DNA of 64,000 nt from Thermohalobaculum sp951813525 (GCA_951813525.2 CATOTJ020000002.1:930001-994000); one strand, 5' to 3'. Numbered from the stretch's first letter, positions 24,541 through 33,628 are shown. Numbers and translations are program-made. The notes: a model not told the origin generated them from the sequence alone.

Positions 24541-25659
24541 ATGGATTTCGAACTCTCCGAAGAGCGCCAGATGCTCAAGGACACCGCGGACCGGTTCATC
24601 CGCGAGCAATACACAATCGAAAAACGCCACGCCGCTGTCGGTGGCGATGATGGCTTTGACCGCGCGTTGTGGGGCGAGTTGTGCGAATTGGGATTGCCCA
24701 GCGCGTTGGTCAGCCCCGAGGCTGGCGGTTTCGGCGGCACCGGCGAAGACATCGCTTTGGTCTTCGAGGCATTGGGCCGCGGATTGTTGGTTGAACCCTT
24801 TTTGCCGACTTTGTGTGCGACCATGGCATTGGCCGAGCACAAGGCCGACATTGTCGAAAGCGTGATCGAGGGGGGCACCCTGATTGCCTGGGCGCATGTC
24901 GAACCGGACGCTTATTACTCCCCCAGCCACGTCGCGACCAATTTGAACGCCGACGGATCACTGTCTGGTGCGAAGGCCGTCGTCATAAACGGGGGCACTG
25001 CTGACTGGTTGGTCGTCACAGCCCGGTCCGTTGGCGACGTTGCCGAGGAAAATGGCCTGGGTCTGTTTCTGGTCGATACCAAGGCTGACGGCGTCGAGAT
25101 TACCAGCCACAAATCGATCGACGGACCGCACATTGCCGAGGTGACGTTGACCAATGCGCCCGCCGAGCCGCTGGGAATGGCTGGGGCCGGTTGGCCGCTG
25201 ATTGAAAAGATCTTGGCAGCGGGCACGTTGGCCGTATCGGCAGAAGCCATCGGCGCGATGGAAGTCGCCAAGGACATGACCTTGGAATATCTGAAAGAGC
25301 GCAAACAATTTGGCAAGCCGATTGGTGCCAATCAAGTGCTGCAACACCGCATGGTCGACATGCTGCTTGAACTCGAGCAGGCGCGCTCTGCGGTCATGCT
25401 GGCGGCGAACACGTTCGAGGCGGATCGCGACCTTCGCGAAAAGAATGTTTCTGCAGCAAAAAACCTTGTGGGGCGGGCAGGGCGTTTGATTGCCGAGGAG
25501 GCGATCCAAATGCATGGCGGTATTGCGATGACCTGGGAATATGCGGGCCCGCACTATGCCAAACGGATCATCATGATCGACCATCTGTTCGGCGATACGG
25601 ATCATCACCTGGACCGGTTTATTCGCATCGGGCGTGAAATGGATGCTTCCGCCGGTTAA
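24541..25659 (+). CDS. Acyl-CoA dehydrogenase, beta-like chain
   Basis: A 372-aa acyl-CoA dehydrogenase family protein. It has the N-terminal FELSEERQMLKDTADRFIRE helix and the ERKQFGKPIGANQVLQH signature. Its C-terminus reads HGGIAMTWEYAGPHYAKR and lacks the G-T/S-N-E-I-Q motif. This combination is typical of the second chain of heteromeric (alpha2beta2) dehydrogenases, as in ChsE-type enzymes, where the active site is shared. It is therefore probably the partner of the 23246 gene and not an independent enzyme. It is the last gene of the module and converges with the kinase gene. Confidence 0.9.
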   Translation: MDFELSEERQMLKDTADRFIREQYTIEKRHAAVGGDDGFDRALWGELCELGLPSALVSPEAGGFGGTGEDIALVFEALGRGLLVEPFLPTLCATMALAEHKADIVESVIEGGTLIAWAHVEPDAYYSPSHVATNLNADGSLSGAKAVVINGGTADWLVVTARSVGDVAEENGLGLFLVDTKADGVEITSHKSIDGPHIAEVTLTNAPAEPLGMAGAGWPLIEKILAAGTLAVSAEAIGAMEVAKDMTLEYLKERKQFGKPIGANQVLQHRMVDMLLELEQARSAVMLAANTFEADRDLREKNVSAAKNLVGRAGRLIAEEAIQMHGGIAMTWEYAGPHYAKRIIMIDHLFGDTDHHLDRFIRIGREMDASAG

Positions 25660-25736
25660 CCTGTTCGGGGGCCGTCACGTTCCGATGGCGGCACGTTGGC
25701 TGGCGATGCCGGTAAATTCGGGGGCGCCGAATACCG

Positions 25737-27845
25737 TCAATTTGCCTTAAGCTTTACATACCCAATGGCCAGCTTGACCCGTCCGCGCATGCTCGGGCGG
25801 ACGATGTCGGCCAGTGTTCGGGCGCCGGCCAACGCACCGGGTGCGGTCGGGATCGCAGCCACGATCAATTGTGCATCCAGCCCGATCAGACGGGTCTGGA
25901 ATTCAAGATCCCGTCCAACGACACGGGTATTCGCCTGCAATTCATAAGTGCGCCCGTTATGATCAACGATGTAGAGGAGTGCATCGGGCCCGTTGACGAC
26001 GGTCCCCTTGATCAGGCTTCCCGTGGCACGAACAGGTTTGCCCAGATCAATGGATGCATCGTGTTCGACCATTGCCGCGTCGACCGCGCCGAGGCTGTCG
26101 ATGAACCGGCACTGCTGGCGGGTCACCAACCAGGCGGTAATTTCCGGTGCGCGGCCAATTTCACGCTTCATGTCTTGATCAAGTTTATTGAGCGGACCGA
26201 GGCTGCGGATATACCCCGCGATTGCGACCTGATTACCCTGGACGCTTGTGGCGTGGACAAATGTGCAACTCACGCTGTTGGTCGCGGTCAGCAGGCGCCG
26301 AAGCGCAGCATTTACAGGCGGCGCAGGATTTTCGACAGACATGGTTATCGTGAAGCTGGCGCTTTCGTTCGATGCGTCTGTGGCGACCAGTTCGATCGAA
26401 AAGACACCAGCTTCGCGCGGCGTTCCGGTCAAGCGCGCCTGTCCGGGTTCCGGTAGTCGAACTGTCAACCCGCGCGGCAGTTGGCCGACGACTCGAACAT
26501 TCAACGCACCGCTGCCCTTGTCATCGGAAAATGCACCAAGTTTTAGGTCAACGGTGGTCCCAACCGTCAGCTGTATTGCTTCGTCCACCCGTTCGACCAC
26601 CTTGGGCGGCAGGTTCGGAGCAGGCTTGATCTTGATCGAGATCTTTTGGTCCGCCTCGGTGCCGTCCTGACCGTTCGCTGTGATCAGAATTTCGACGTCG
26701 GCAGGCGATGCCGGAGTGCCCGAAATAACGGCTGTCCCGCCCTTGTTAGCGGTAAAACTCAGTCCAGGGGGCAGGGCGTCTTTGGTGGCAAGACGCAAGG
26801 TTCCGGGCTCGCCGGAATAGTTGAAGGTTGGAACCTGCCAATGATACGCCTCGCCGACGCTGCCTTGTGACGCCGTGATCATCGTATCGCTGGGCGGCGT
26901 TAACTTGGCCCCGGTCATCAAAAAGAACCACAACCCGGCAAGAAGCGCGGCAGTTGCGGCGACGCCCAAGAGGCCCATCATCATTGTGCGCAGCGCGCCG
27001 CCCCCGGTTGGTTTGGCGCCAAATTCCCATTGGGTGACCTCGACCATATCCGGGCGTTTTAACGGATCGGGATGCAACATGGCCGTGATCAAGGGCCGGT
27101 AATCGTCTGGGACATGATCGAGCGGGGGAACGGTTTTTCGGGTCTCCACCGCGTTCGCTTGGGTGCCGCCCATATTCATCGGCTGCGCGGTCGCGGCCTC
27201 GGCGAAAATGATACCCAGCGAATAGACGTCGGCCTTGGCAGTTACCTGCCCGCCAGACAGACCCATCTGCTCGGGCGAGGCATAGCCGAGCTTGCCTGCC
27301 AGGCTGTCGCCGATCAGCGTTTTTTCCTCGTTGGCTGATTTTGCGATGCCAAAATCGATGATCATGGCCCTGGCGACGTTGTCATCGACCAGGATGATGT
27401 TGTCGGGCGAGATGTCGCGATGAAATATGCCTGCGGTGTGGGCAGTCGCCAGGCCGCCTGCAATCCGGGCGCGCAAATGCTCAAATTCTTCCTCGGTAAG
27501 CGGTCGCCCGCGCCGCAGGCGTTCGCGCAGCGACGGGCCGAGAGCAAACTCCATCGCCATATAGGGTCTGCGCAGGTGCGGATCGACCGAGAAGGCTGAA
27601 TAGCGGACAATCGCGTCGTGGCGCAGGCCGCTTAAATGCGAGGCTTCGCGACGGAAAAGGTCGATAACGGCCTGGTCGCCGCTGAACTCGGGCAGGACCA
27701 TCTTGATCGCGACCTGGTGGCCGGAATGGATTTCACGCGCAGCGTAAACTTCGCCCATGCCGCCGACCCCGATCCGGCGCACAATTTCGTACATCTCGTT
27801 CAACCGGGTGCCCGGCGGGACGCCCCCGGCTTCAACCCCTGTCAT
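25737..27845 (-). CDS. Transmembrane Ser/Thr protein kinase with cadherin-like ectodomain
   Basis: A 702-aa Hanks-type kinase. The glycine loop is GVGGMGEVY (26-34), the ATP-anchoring Lys is in AIKMV (Lys48), the catalytic loop is HRDISPDN (142-149), and DFG is at 164-166. One membrane helix spans about 287-310. Outside it are two Ig/cadherin-like (putative Ig, He_PIG) repeats, recognisable by LPPGLSFTANKG..ISGTP and LPRGLTVRLPEPGQARLTGTP. The last 170 residues are a separate periplasmic domain with two Cys that I do not recognise. The organisation suggests a receptor kinase sensing an envelope ligand. It is transcribed divergently from the OmpA-like gene. Confidence 0.9.
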   Translation of the reverse strand: MTGVEAGGVPPGTRLNEMYEIVRRIGVGGMGEVYAAREIHSGHQVAIKMVLPEFSGDQAVIDLFRREASHLSGLRHDAIVRYSAFSVDPHLRRPYMAMEFALGPSLRERLRRGRPLTEEEFEHLRARIAGGLATAHTAGIFHRDISPDNIILVDDNVARAMIIDFGIAKSANEEKTLIGDSLAGKLGYASPEQMGLSGGQVTAKADVYSLGIIFAEAATAQPMNMGGTQANAVETRKTVPPLDHVPDDYRPLITAMLHPDPLKRPDMVEVTQWEFGAKPTGGGALRTMMMGLLGVAATAALLAGLWFFLMTGAKLTPPSDTMITASQGSVGEAYHWQVPTFNYSGEPGTLRLATKDALPPGLSFTANKGGTAVISGTPASPADVEILITANGQDGTEADQKISIKIKPAPNLPPKVVERVDEAIQLTVGTTVDLKLGAFSDDKGSGALNVRVVGQLPRGLTVRLPEPGQARLTGTPREAGVFSIELVATDASNESASFTITMSVENPAPPVNAALRRLLTATNSVSCTFVHATSVQGNQVAIAGYIRSLGPLNKLDQDMKREIGRAPEITAWLVTRQQCRFIDSLGAVDAAMVEHDASIDLGKPVRATGSLIKGTVVNGPDALLYIVDHNGRTYELQANTRVVGRDLEFQTRLIGLDAQLIVAAIPTAPGALAGARTLADIVRPSMRGRVKLAIGYVKLKAN

Positions 27846-27999
27846 CGCCTATCCATGTTTTGGACCCCTGCCGTCATCACCCTATTCTGATGCGCTACGT
27901 TTGGCGATCTGAAAGAACGTGGCCCTGCGCCGATCTTGATAGTATAATGCACACCACCGATATCCAGATCAGGACATTTTGATCCAAGGAGACTTGAAG

Positions 28000-28560
28000 A
28001 TGATCAAGCGTATTTTCGCTGTAGCGGCGCTGCTTATGGTGCCGAGTATGGCCATGGCCGACGACCGGGTGTTTTCGGCTGAAGACGTAGAGAAGCACTT
28101 TAAGAAAGGTGTTTTCTGCGATGACGGAAAATGCAGCATCCCAAAACGGGGTGTAACGCGGAAGGTATGTATCGGAACTGACAGCAAATGCGCTGAGGAA
28201 AAGGCGGCAGCCGAAGCCGACCCTGGCGCGTTCGATATGTTGATCACTTTTGATCTGGGTTCCGACAGGCTGAGCGATCAGGCCCGCAAAAATCTGGCCG
28301 AGTTCGCAAAGGCGCTGACCGGTACCACGCTGTCGAGTGCGACATTCAATATCGATGGCCATACGGACGCGCGCGGGTCGGACAACTTTAATAAGACCCT
28401 GTCCGATCGCCGTGCATCGGCAGTTGTCGAATATCTCGAGAGCCTGGGTATCTCGCGCGAACGATTGACGGCGAAAGGTCATGGCGAAGCCAAGCCGCGG
28501 GTCGATGATCCGTTTGCGGCGATCAACCGCCGGGTCGAGGCAACGCTGCGGATCGAATAG
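28000..28560 (+). CDS. OmpA-family periplasmic/outer-membrane protein
   Basis: A 186-aa exported protein. The start at 28000 has AAGGAG upstream. A signal peptide (MIKRIFAVAALLMVPSMAMA) is followed by a short Cys-containing region (four Cys in 40 residues) and a C-terminal OmpA domain. That domain has the peptidoglycan-binding motif FNIDGHTDARGSDNFNKTLSDRRA and ends in NRRVEATLRIE. The Cys are likely disulphide-bonded in the periplasm. It is divergent from the kinase gene with 150 bases between them. Confidence 0.88.
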   Translation: MIKRIFAVAALLMVPSMAMADDRVFSAEDVEKHFKKGVFCDDGKCSIPKRGVTRKVCIGTDSKCAEEKAAAEADPGAFDMLITFDLGSDRLSDQARKNLAEFAKALTGTTLSSATFNIDGHTDARGSDNFNKTLSDRRASAVVEYLESLGISRERLTAKGHGEAKPRVDDPFAAINRRVEATLRIE

Positions 28561-28571
28561 CGACCCGTCTT

Positions 28572-28592
28572 GCGGTGGGCATTGCCCACCGC
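28572..28592 (+). terminator. Hairpin after the OmpA-like gene
   Basis: Perfect 9-bp stem GCGGTGGGC / GCCCACCGC with a three-base loop, 12 bases after the stop. No T-run follows, so it may act as an mRNA 3' stabiliser or a weak terminator. Confidence 0.45.
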
Positions 28593-28689
28593 CCAGCCAT
28601 CAGGTCGGCGATAGACCCTGATTGCCTCTTGCGATCGGGGCGGCTTGCCGTAGGTCTATGCCAAACAGGATCTGACGGGAGCGGGATTG

Positions 28690-29478
28690 ATGGCCGAGCG
28701 CATTTTGGTCGAACGTGTTGGCCGTGTATTGAAAGTCGTGAACAACGACCCTGCGACGCGCAACGCGCTGAGTTGGGAATTCTATGACGGCTTTCGCGAC
28801 GCGTTGGAGAGCGTACAGAACGATCCGGCGATCGGTGCAGTCGTCCTGACCGGTGCGGAAGGTTTTTTCTGTTCCGGCGGCAACCTGAATTCGATCAACG
28901 AACGGCGCGAACAGGATCTTGCAACGCGGCGCAAGGGTGTCGACCGCCTGCACAACATGATCTTTGCCATGCGCGAGAGTCCCAAGCCGATTATTGCCGC
29001 AGTGGATGGTGGGGCGGCGGGTGCCGGGGCCTCGATCATGGCGGCGTGCGATCTGATCGTCGGGGCACGGGATGCCTATGCTTCCGTTGCCTATATCAAG
29101 ATCGGACTTACGCCGGATGGCGGATCGACGGCCTTTTTGGGGGCGGCGCTTCCCCGGCAGATGGTGGCGGAGATGCTGTTCACTGGTGACCGTATTCCGT
29201 TGACCCGTCTTTACGACCTGGGACTGGTCAATCGACTGGCGGATCCGGGAGAGGCCGCGCGGACAGCGATGGCATGGGCGGCCCAGATCGCGGATGGGCC
29301 GTCACGGGCAACGGCCCGCGCCAAGCAACTGATCGATCACGCCCGGTTGGCAACGCTGAAGGCGCAACTGGATATGGAGGCAGACGGGATCGCCGAAGCA
29401 ATTGGCGGCAATGAAGGCGCCGAGGGATTGTCGGCGTTTCTGGAGAAACGAAAGCCAGACTGGGACAAAACCCGATGA
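28690..29478 (+). CDS. Enoyl-CoA hydratase/isomerase (PaaG-like)
   Basis: A 262-aa crotonase-fold enzyme. The first oxyanion hole is in FFCSGGNLNSI, the second in GGAAGAGASIMAACDL. The catalytic region reads YIKIGLTPDGGST, with Asp in place of one hydratase Glu, as in PaaG-type isomerases of phenylacetate breakdown. It probably isomerises or hydrates an unsaturated acyl-CoA. The ATG at 28690 is preceded by GGGAG; a TTG at 28687 is less likely. The gene stands alone between the OmpA-like gene and the split CMD gene. Confidence 0.87.
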   Translation: MAERILVERVGRVLKVVNNDPATRNALSWEFYDGFRDALESVQNDPAIGAVVLTGAEGFFCSGGNLNSINERREQDLATRRKGVDRLHNMIFAMRESPKPIIAAVDGGAAGAGASIMAACDLIVGARDAYASVAYIKIGLTPDGGSTAFLGAALPRQMVAEMLFTGDRIPLTRLYDLGLVNRLADPGEAARTAMAWAAQIADGPSRATARAKQLIDHARLATLKAQLDMEADGIAEAIGGNEGAEGLSAFLEKRKPDWDKTR

Positions 29479-29486
29479 CGGCTGTG

Positions 29487-29564
29487 CTAATCCATCGCCA
29501 AAGTGATCATGACAATAACGACGGTAGCCATCGTGATCAGAATGACCGCTTTTTGGGTGTCCAT
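29487..29564 (-). CDS. Possible 25-residue membrane miniprotein
   Basis: A short frame beginning MDTQKAVILIT and ending LAMD. A hydrophobic core of about 18 residues, flanked by charged ends, could span the membrane once. AAAGG lies seven bases upstream of the ATG; an in-frame ATG at 29579 is an alternative. It converges with the isomerase gene and is divergent from the CMD gene. No family is recognised and expression is unproven. Confidence 0.45.
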   Translation of the reverse strand: MDTQKAVILITMATVVIVMITLAMD

Positions 29565-29629
29565 GTCCCAGCCTTTCATACGCTCGGAGCTGACAGTCGC
29601 CTTCCATTGTACACTCGCGTGATCTGCGG

Positions 29630-29859
29630 ATGAACCGTCTTTCCCCGCCCGACCTTGACCAGATGACGCCGCGACAGCGTGCGGTGCATGACGCAATCGT
29701 CGCTGGCCCGCGCGGGTCGGTGCGTGGGCCATTTCTGGCCTGGATCGCCAATCCGGAAATGGCCGACCGCGCCCAGAAGTTGGGGGAATATTTCCGTTTC
29801 GAAACCTCGATTGGGCCTGAATTGGCCGAGATTGCGATCCTTGTCACAGGCGCGCACTA
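29630..29859 (+). pseudogene. Carboxymuconolactone-decarboxylase-family gene, 5' part (split by IS30)
   Basis: Codons 1-76 of a CMD/AhpD-like protein, with the conserved PRGSVRGPFLAWIANPEMA and ELAEIAILVTGAH segments. The IS30 element interrupts it after 230 coding bases and creates an immediate TAG. Removing the IS and one copy of the CTA duplication joins this exactly in frame with 31323-31638 to give a 181-aa protein through VTGAH-Y-KAEFEWW. Members of this subgroup lack the CxxC redox pair; their reactions are mostly unknown. Confidence 0.85.
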
Positions 29860-31319
29860 GGCGGATTCAACCGGTCGTCGCAACACCTTCGATCATATCC
29901 TGTTTGAGCAACTGGTCGAGTGCTTCCGCGGGCGTTCGCCATCCGAGCGTTTTGCGTGGCCTCGTATTCAAGGCATGGGCAACGGCGTTCAACTCTTCAT
30001 TGCCATGCTGACTTAGATCGGTGCCTTTCGGAAAGTATTGGCGGAGCAGGCCATTGGTGTTTTCATTGCTGCCGCGCTGCCAGGGACTCTGAGGGTCGCA
30101 GAAGTAGACTTCGAGACCGGTGTCGATCCGAAGCTGAGCGTGCTGTGCCATCTCGGCTCCCTGATCCCAGGTCAGTGATCGTCGCAGATGTGCCGGAAGA
30201 TCCATTATGGTTTCGGAAATGGCATCGCGGACGGCTTCTGCACCATGACCGGCAAGAGCCGGACCGTTCTTGATCGGTTTGGTCGTGCCGTGGCTTTCCA
30301 TTCGCGGCAGGTGCAAAAGCATAGTGAAGCGCGTGGTCCGTTCGACCAGCGTCCCAATCGCTGAACTGCCAAGTCCGAGAATGAGATCGCCTTCCCAGTG
30401 GCCTGGCACCGCTCTGTCGTCAATCGCGGCCGGGCGGGCGCTGATCATCAGCGCATCCGAGATGAAGGACTTGCCTCGGTTTCGGGCCCGTTCTCGGGGC
30501 AGACGCAGTGCCCGTCCAGAGCGAAGACAGGCCGAAAGCTCCCGCTTCAGGGCTCCGCGCCCTTGGATGTAGAGCGCCTGATAGATGGCTTCATGACTGA
30601 TGCGCATGGTCGGGTCCTCGGGGAAGTCCACCTTCAGGCGCTGTGCGATCTGTTCCGGGCTCCAGGCGCAAGACCAGCGTCGGCTTTGCCGATGAACGGA
30701 CCGCCGTTTCCTCCATACCACGACAGGCCCGTCGAAGGAGATGCCGTCTGGCGTGGCGATCAGGCCGGCAAGCCGGTCCTGCACATAATCTCGCAAGGCA
30801 GGATTGTTCGTCAGCTTGCTGGTCTTCGGGCGGCGGGATGCGCGATCCGCATGCCACTGCGCTGTGAGAGCCCGGTAGTCGAAGTCTCCGCCTCGTGTCG
30901 CCGAGTTGCGCCTGATCTCGCGGGAGATCGTGCTGGGTGCCCGCCCCAGTTTGCGCGCGATTGCACGCACACCGGTGCCCCGAGCGCATTCCAAGGCGAT
31001 TTCCTCGCGTTCCGCGAAGACCAGGTTGCGGTTCTTGAGGAAAGGCGCCGAGGGCGCGAGATGTTTGGGAGGCATTCCACCAGAACTCCGAAACCATCGG
31101 CTTCCGACAGGGGCAGAGACACCTGCTTCAACAGCGGCTTGCTCACTTGAAAGCCCTACCGCGATACCCTGCCAGAACTGGCACAGTTGCTCGCGCTGCC
31201 AGACAGGGGGCCGTCCGGGTGAGGACAATTTGCGCCGCGTGGACCTTTCTGATTTTCGTCTTCCCGTCGTCATCTACACCTCCTAGGTTGGGGTGTTGCG
31301 ACGACCGGTTGAATCCGCC
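29860..31319 (-). mobile_element. IS30-family insertion sequence (intact)
   Basis: A 1,460-bp element with perfect 28-bp terminal inverted repeats (29860-29887 and 31292-31319, starting GGCGGATTCAACC). It is flanked by a 3-bp CTA target duplication (29857-29859 and 31320-31322). One transposase gene fills it. The perfect ends and intact gene indicate a recent insertion and a probably active element. Confidence 0.95.
29867..31273 (-). CDS. IS30-family transposase
   Basis: A 468-aa IS30 transposase. There is an N-terminal helix-turn-helix region, then the hallmark second HTH (VRAIARKLGRAPSTISREIRRN). The DDE core has GHWEGDLI (Asp), LTWDQGAEMA (Asp) and GSNENTNGLLRQYFPKGTDLS (Glu), the IS30 signature. 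The C-terminus NTRPRKTLGWRTPAEAL is typical. It is full length and intact. Confidence 0.95.
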   Translation of the reverse strand: MTTGRRKSERSTRRKLSSPGRPPVWQREQLCQFWQGIAVGLSSEQAAVEAGVSAPVGSRWFRSSGGMPPKHLAPSAPFLKNRNLVFAEREEIALECARGTGVRAIARKLGRAPSTISREIRRNSATRGGDFDYRALTAQWHADRASRRPKTSKLTNNPALRDYVQDRLAGLIATPDGISFDGPVVVWRKRRSVHRQSRRWSCAWSPEQIAQRLKVDFPEDPTMRISHEAIYQALYIQGRGALKRELSACLRSGRALRLPRERARNRGKSFISDALMISARPAAIDDRAVPGHWEGDLILGLGSSAIGTLVERTTRFTMLLHLPRMESHGTTKPIKNGPALAGHGAEAVRDAISETIMDLPAHLRRSLTWDQGAEMAQHAQLRIDTGLEVYFCDPQSPWQRGSNENTNGLLRQYFPKGTDLSQHGNEELNAVAHALNTRPRKTLGWRTPAEALDQLLKQDMIEGVATTG

Positions 31320-31638
31320 CTATAAGGCCGAGTTTGAATGGTGGGCACACAGCCGTATGGCCGCTGAAGCAGGCGTCGCAGAAGATGTCATTCAAGCAAT
31401 TCGCACGGAGACCGAGCCTGAATTTTCAACGGTCGAAGCGGCTGCGGTTTATCATGTGGCACATGCCCTAAATCACCGCCACCGTTTGTCCGACGATGAA
31501 TTCGCGCAAGCACGGGGCACCCTGGGCGAACAAGGTCTGGTCGATGTTATCGGGCTCTGCGGATACTATGCGCTCGTTTCCTTGACATTGAACGCCTACG
31601 AAGTGCCAACCCCCGATGACAGCGCCGCCTTTGAATGA
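31320..31638 (+). pseudogene. Carboxymuconolactone-decarboxylase-family gene, 3' part
   Basis: The C-terminal 105 codons of the gene broken by IS30, beginning at the second CTA copy: KAEFEWWAHSRMAAEAG, then a helical domain ending near DDSAAFE. It has no start of its own. Coding quality is unchanged from the 5' part, so the disruption is recent. Confidence 0.85.
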
Positions 31639-31727
31639 GCGCTGGGATGTGCCCCGCGCTCGCACGCCCGGGCCGTTGCTGGCCCGGTTTTGAACAACAC
31701 GCCCGACGACTGCCAGGAGAGAAGACT

Positions 31728-32852
31728 ATGCCGAAGACCAAGCTTTTCGACCCGATTCAGCTGCGGGGTGTCGAGATACCTAACCGGATCGTGGTTGCCC
31801 CGATGTGCCAGTATACGGCCAAAGACGGGATCGCTGGGAACTGGCATCTGGTCCATCTGGGACAGTTCGCAATTTCCGGCCCGGGCCTGACATTTGTCGA
31901 AGCGACAGGCGTCGAAGCCGAGGGACGGATTTCACCCGGCTGTACGGGCCTATGGTCCGATGCGCACGAGGAAGCATTTCGGCCGATCATAGAGTTTTTC
32001 AGATCTTATGGGTCGGGAAAAATCGGGATGCAGTTGGCACATGCTGGCCGCAAGGCGTCGGTCGATGTGCCTTGGGCTGGCGGAGCACCCCTGAAGGACG
32101 ACCGGGCATGGCAAACCTTTGGGCCATCGGCTGACGCTTATGGCGATGGTTGGCATACGCCGGAACAGCTGGGCGATAACTCGCTGAAACGCATTCTCGA
32201 TGCGTTTGTCAGTGCCGCCGAGCGTTGTGTACGGCTGGATTTCGACGTCGTCGAACTGCACTCGGCCCATGGCTATTTGATGCACCAGTTCCTGTCGCCG
32301 ATTTCGAACAAGCGCGATGACCAGTACGGTGGGTCGCTTTCGAACCGCATGCGTTTCCCGTTGGAGGTGTTCGATGCGATCCGCGCAGTCTGGCCTGATG
32401 ACAAACCAATGGGCGTACGTTTCAGCGCGACCGATTGGGTGCCCGGTTCCGGCTGGGATCTGGAGGATGCGATTGAATATACCCGCGTGCTGAAGGAACA
32501 CGGCTGCGATTTTGTCGATGTCTCATCTGGCGGCAATTCACCGGGTCAGGAGATCAAGGTTGGCCCGGGTTATCAGTGCCGATTTTCCGCCGCGATCAAA
32601 CGGGAAGTGCCCGAGATGACGGTGATGGCGGTCGGCAAGATCACGGACGCACGACAGGCCGAACATATCCTGCAATCGGAACAGGCGGATATGGTCGCGT
32701 TGGCGCGCGGCATCACCTATGACAGCCGTTGGGCTTGGCATGCTGCAGAAGCGTTGGGTGATGAACGCGCAGCTTTTCCGCCACAATACGCGCGGTCGCA
32801 TCCGACACTGCAGGGCCTGCCGATCCCCGGCAATCCGCCGCCCGCAAAGTAG
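31728..32852 (+). CDS. Old Yellow Enzyme family NADH:flavin oxidoreductase (YqjM-like)
   Basis: A 374-aa FMN-dependent TIM-barrel ene-reductase that reduces activated C=C bonds. The N-terminal PMCQYTA motif has the redox-tuning Cys of the YqjM class. QLAHAGRKAS and the HSAHGYLMHQFLSP..N.R.DQYGGS region supply the substrate-binding His pair and the FMN site. The start at 31728 has AGGAG; an upstream in-frame ATG lacks it. Followed 8 bases later by the GST gene. Confidence 0.93.
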   Translation: MPKTKLFDPIQLRGVEIPNRIVVAPMCQYTAKDGIAGNWHLVHLGQFAISGPGLTFVEATGVEAEGRISPGCTGLWSDAHEEAFRPIIEFFRSYGSGKIGMQLAHAGRKASVDVPWAGGAPLKDDRAWQTFGPSADAYGDGWHTPEQLGDNSLKRILDAFVSAAERCVRLDFDVVELHSAHGYLMHQFLSPISNKRDDQYGGSLSNRMRFPLEVFDAIRAVWPDDKPMGVRFSATDWVPGSGWDLEDAIEYTRVLKEHGCDFVDVSSGGNSPGQEIKVGPGYQCRFSAAIKREVPEMTVMAVGKITDARQAEHILQSEQADMVALARGITYDSRWAWHAAEALGDERAAFPPQYARSHPTLQGLPIPGNPPPAK

Positions 32853-32860
32853 GTTCGCGC

Positions 32861-33502
32861 ATGTACACGCTGTTTTCTGCGACTTATTCGCGATCGCTGA
32901 TGGTTGAGATGGTGCTGGCGGAGTGCGCGGTCGCTTATGAAACATCGCCGCTGGACATGGTCGGCGGCGAGCAGCGCGGTGCAGCCTATCGCGAGGTAAA
33001 TCCCGCCGGTTGGATCCCGGCCTTGCGAACGCCGGCTGGTGACGTCCTTTATGAAACGCCTGCTATTAATCTGTGGCTTTGCGAACGCCACAAGGCCGAT
33101 CTGGTTCCTGCGGCCGATGACTTGGGCCGGGGGGTATTTTTGAGCGCGTTCTTCAATGTGACCGGAGAGATCGAGCCGGTCATGAAACGGATCTTTTTCC
33201 CTACACGATATGTGCCGGACGCCGAGCAGGTTGACGCCGCTTTGTCGCTGGCGTGGCAGGCACTGCGCGTAAGGTTGGCACCAATCGACCAGAGGTTGGC
33301 GGCAGCCGGGCCGTTCTTTTTGGGTGATCGCTTTTCGCTGGCCGATCTGACATTGGCGTACTGGATGCAATATGTTCGCCAACGCGACGATATCACCGCA
33401 TTCCCAGCCATCGCGCGGGCGTTGGATCTGACGCGAACCCGTCCCCACCTGGCCGGAAAATTCGAACTTCTCGAACAATGGGCCGCCCGAAAGAGCCGAT
33501 AA
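32861..33502 (+). CDS. Glutathione S-transferase family protein
   Basis: A 213-aa GST. The N-terminal thioredoxin-like domain has SATYSRSLMVEMVLAE and the cis-Pro/Glu-Thr glutathione site VNPAGWIPALR..LYETPAINLWL. The C-terminal all-helical domain has FFLGDRFSLADLTLAYWM. It probably conjugates or isomerises an electrophilic metabolite produced by neighbouring enzymes, or detoxifies it. Cotranscription with the OYE gene is likely. Confidence 0.9.
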   Translation: MYTLFSATYSRSLMVEMVLAECAVAYETSPLDMVGGEQRGAAYREVNPAGWIPALRTPAGDVLYETPAINLWLCERHKADLVPAADDLGRGVFLSAFFNVTGEIEPVMKRIFFPTRYVPDAEQVDAALSLAWQALRVRLAPIDQRLAAAGPFFLGDRFSLADLTLAYWMQYVRQRDDITAFPAIARALDLTRTRPHLAGKFELLEQWAARKSR

Positions 33503-33628
33503 CGAATGTGCCAGTACAGTTCGGGTAAGTGATGAAATACGTCATTTCTGCACCCTCGGCGCTTAGGACTGCCACAAAAGCTTGACGGTCCCAGCCGCCC
33601 CAGCCAATCCGAGTGCAGGGAGAATGCG

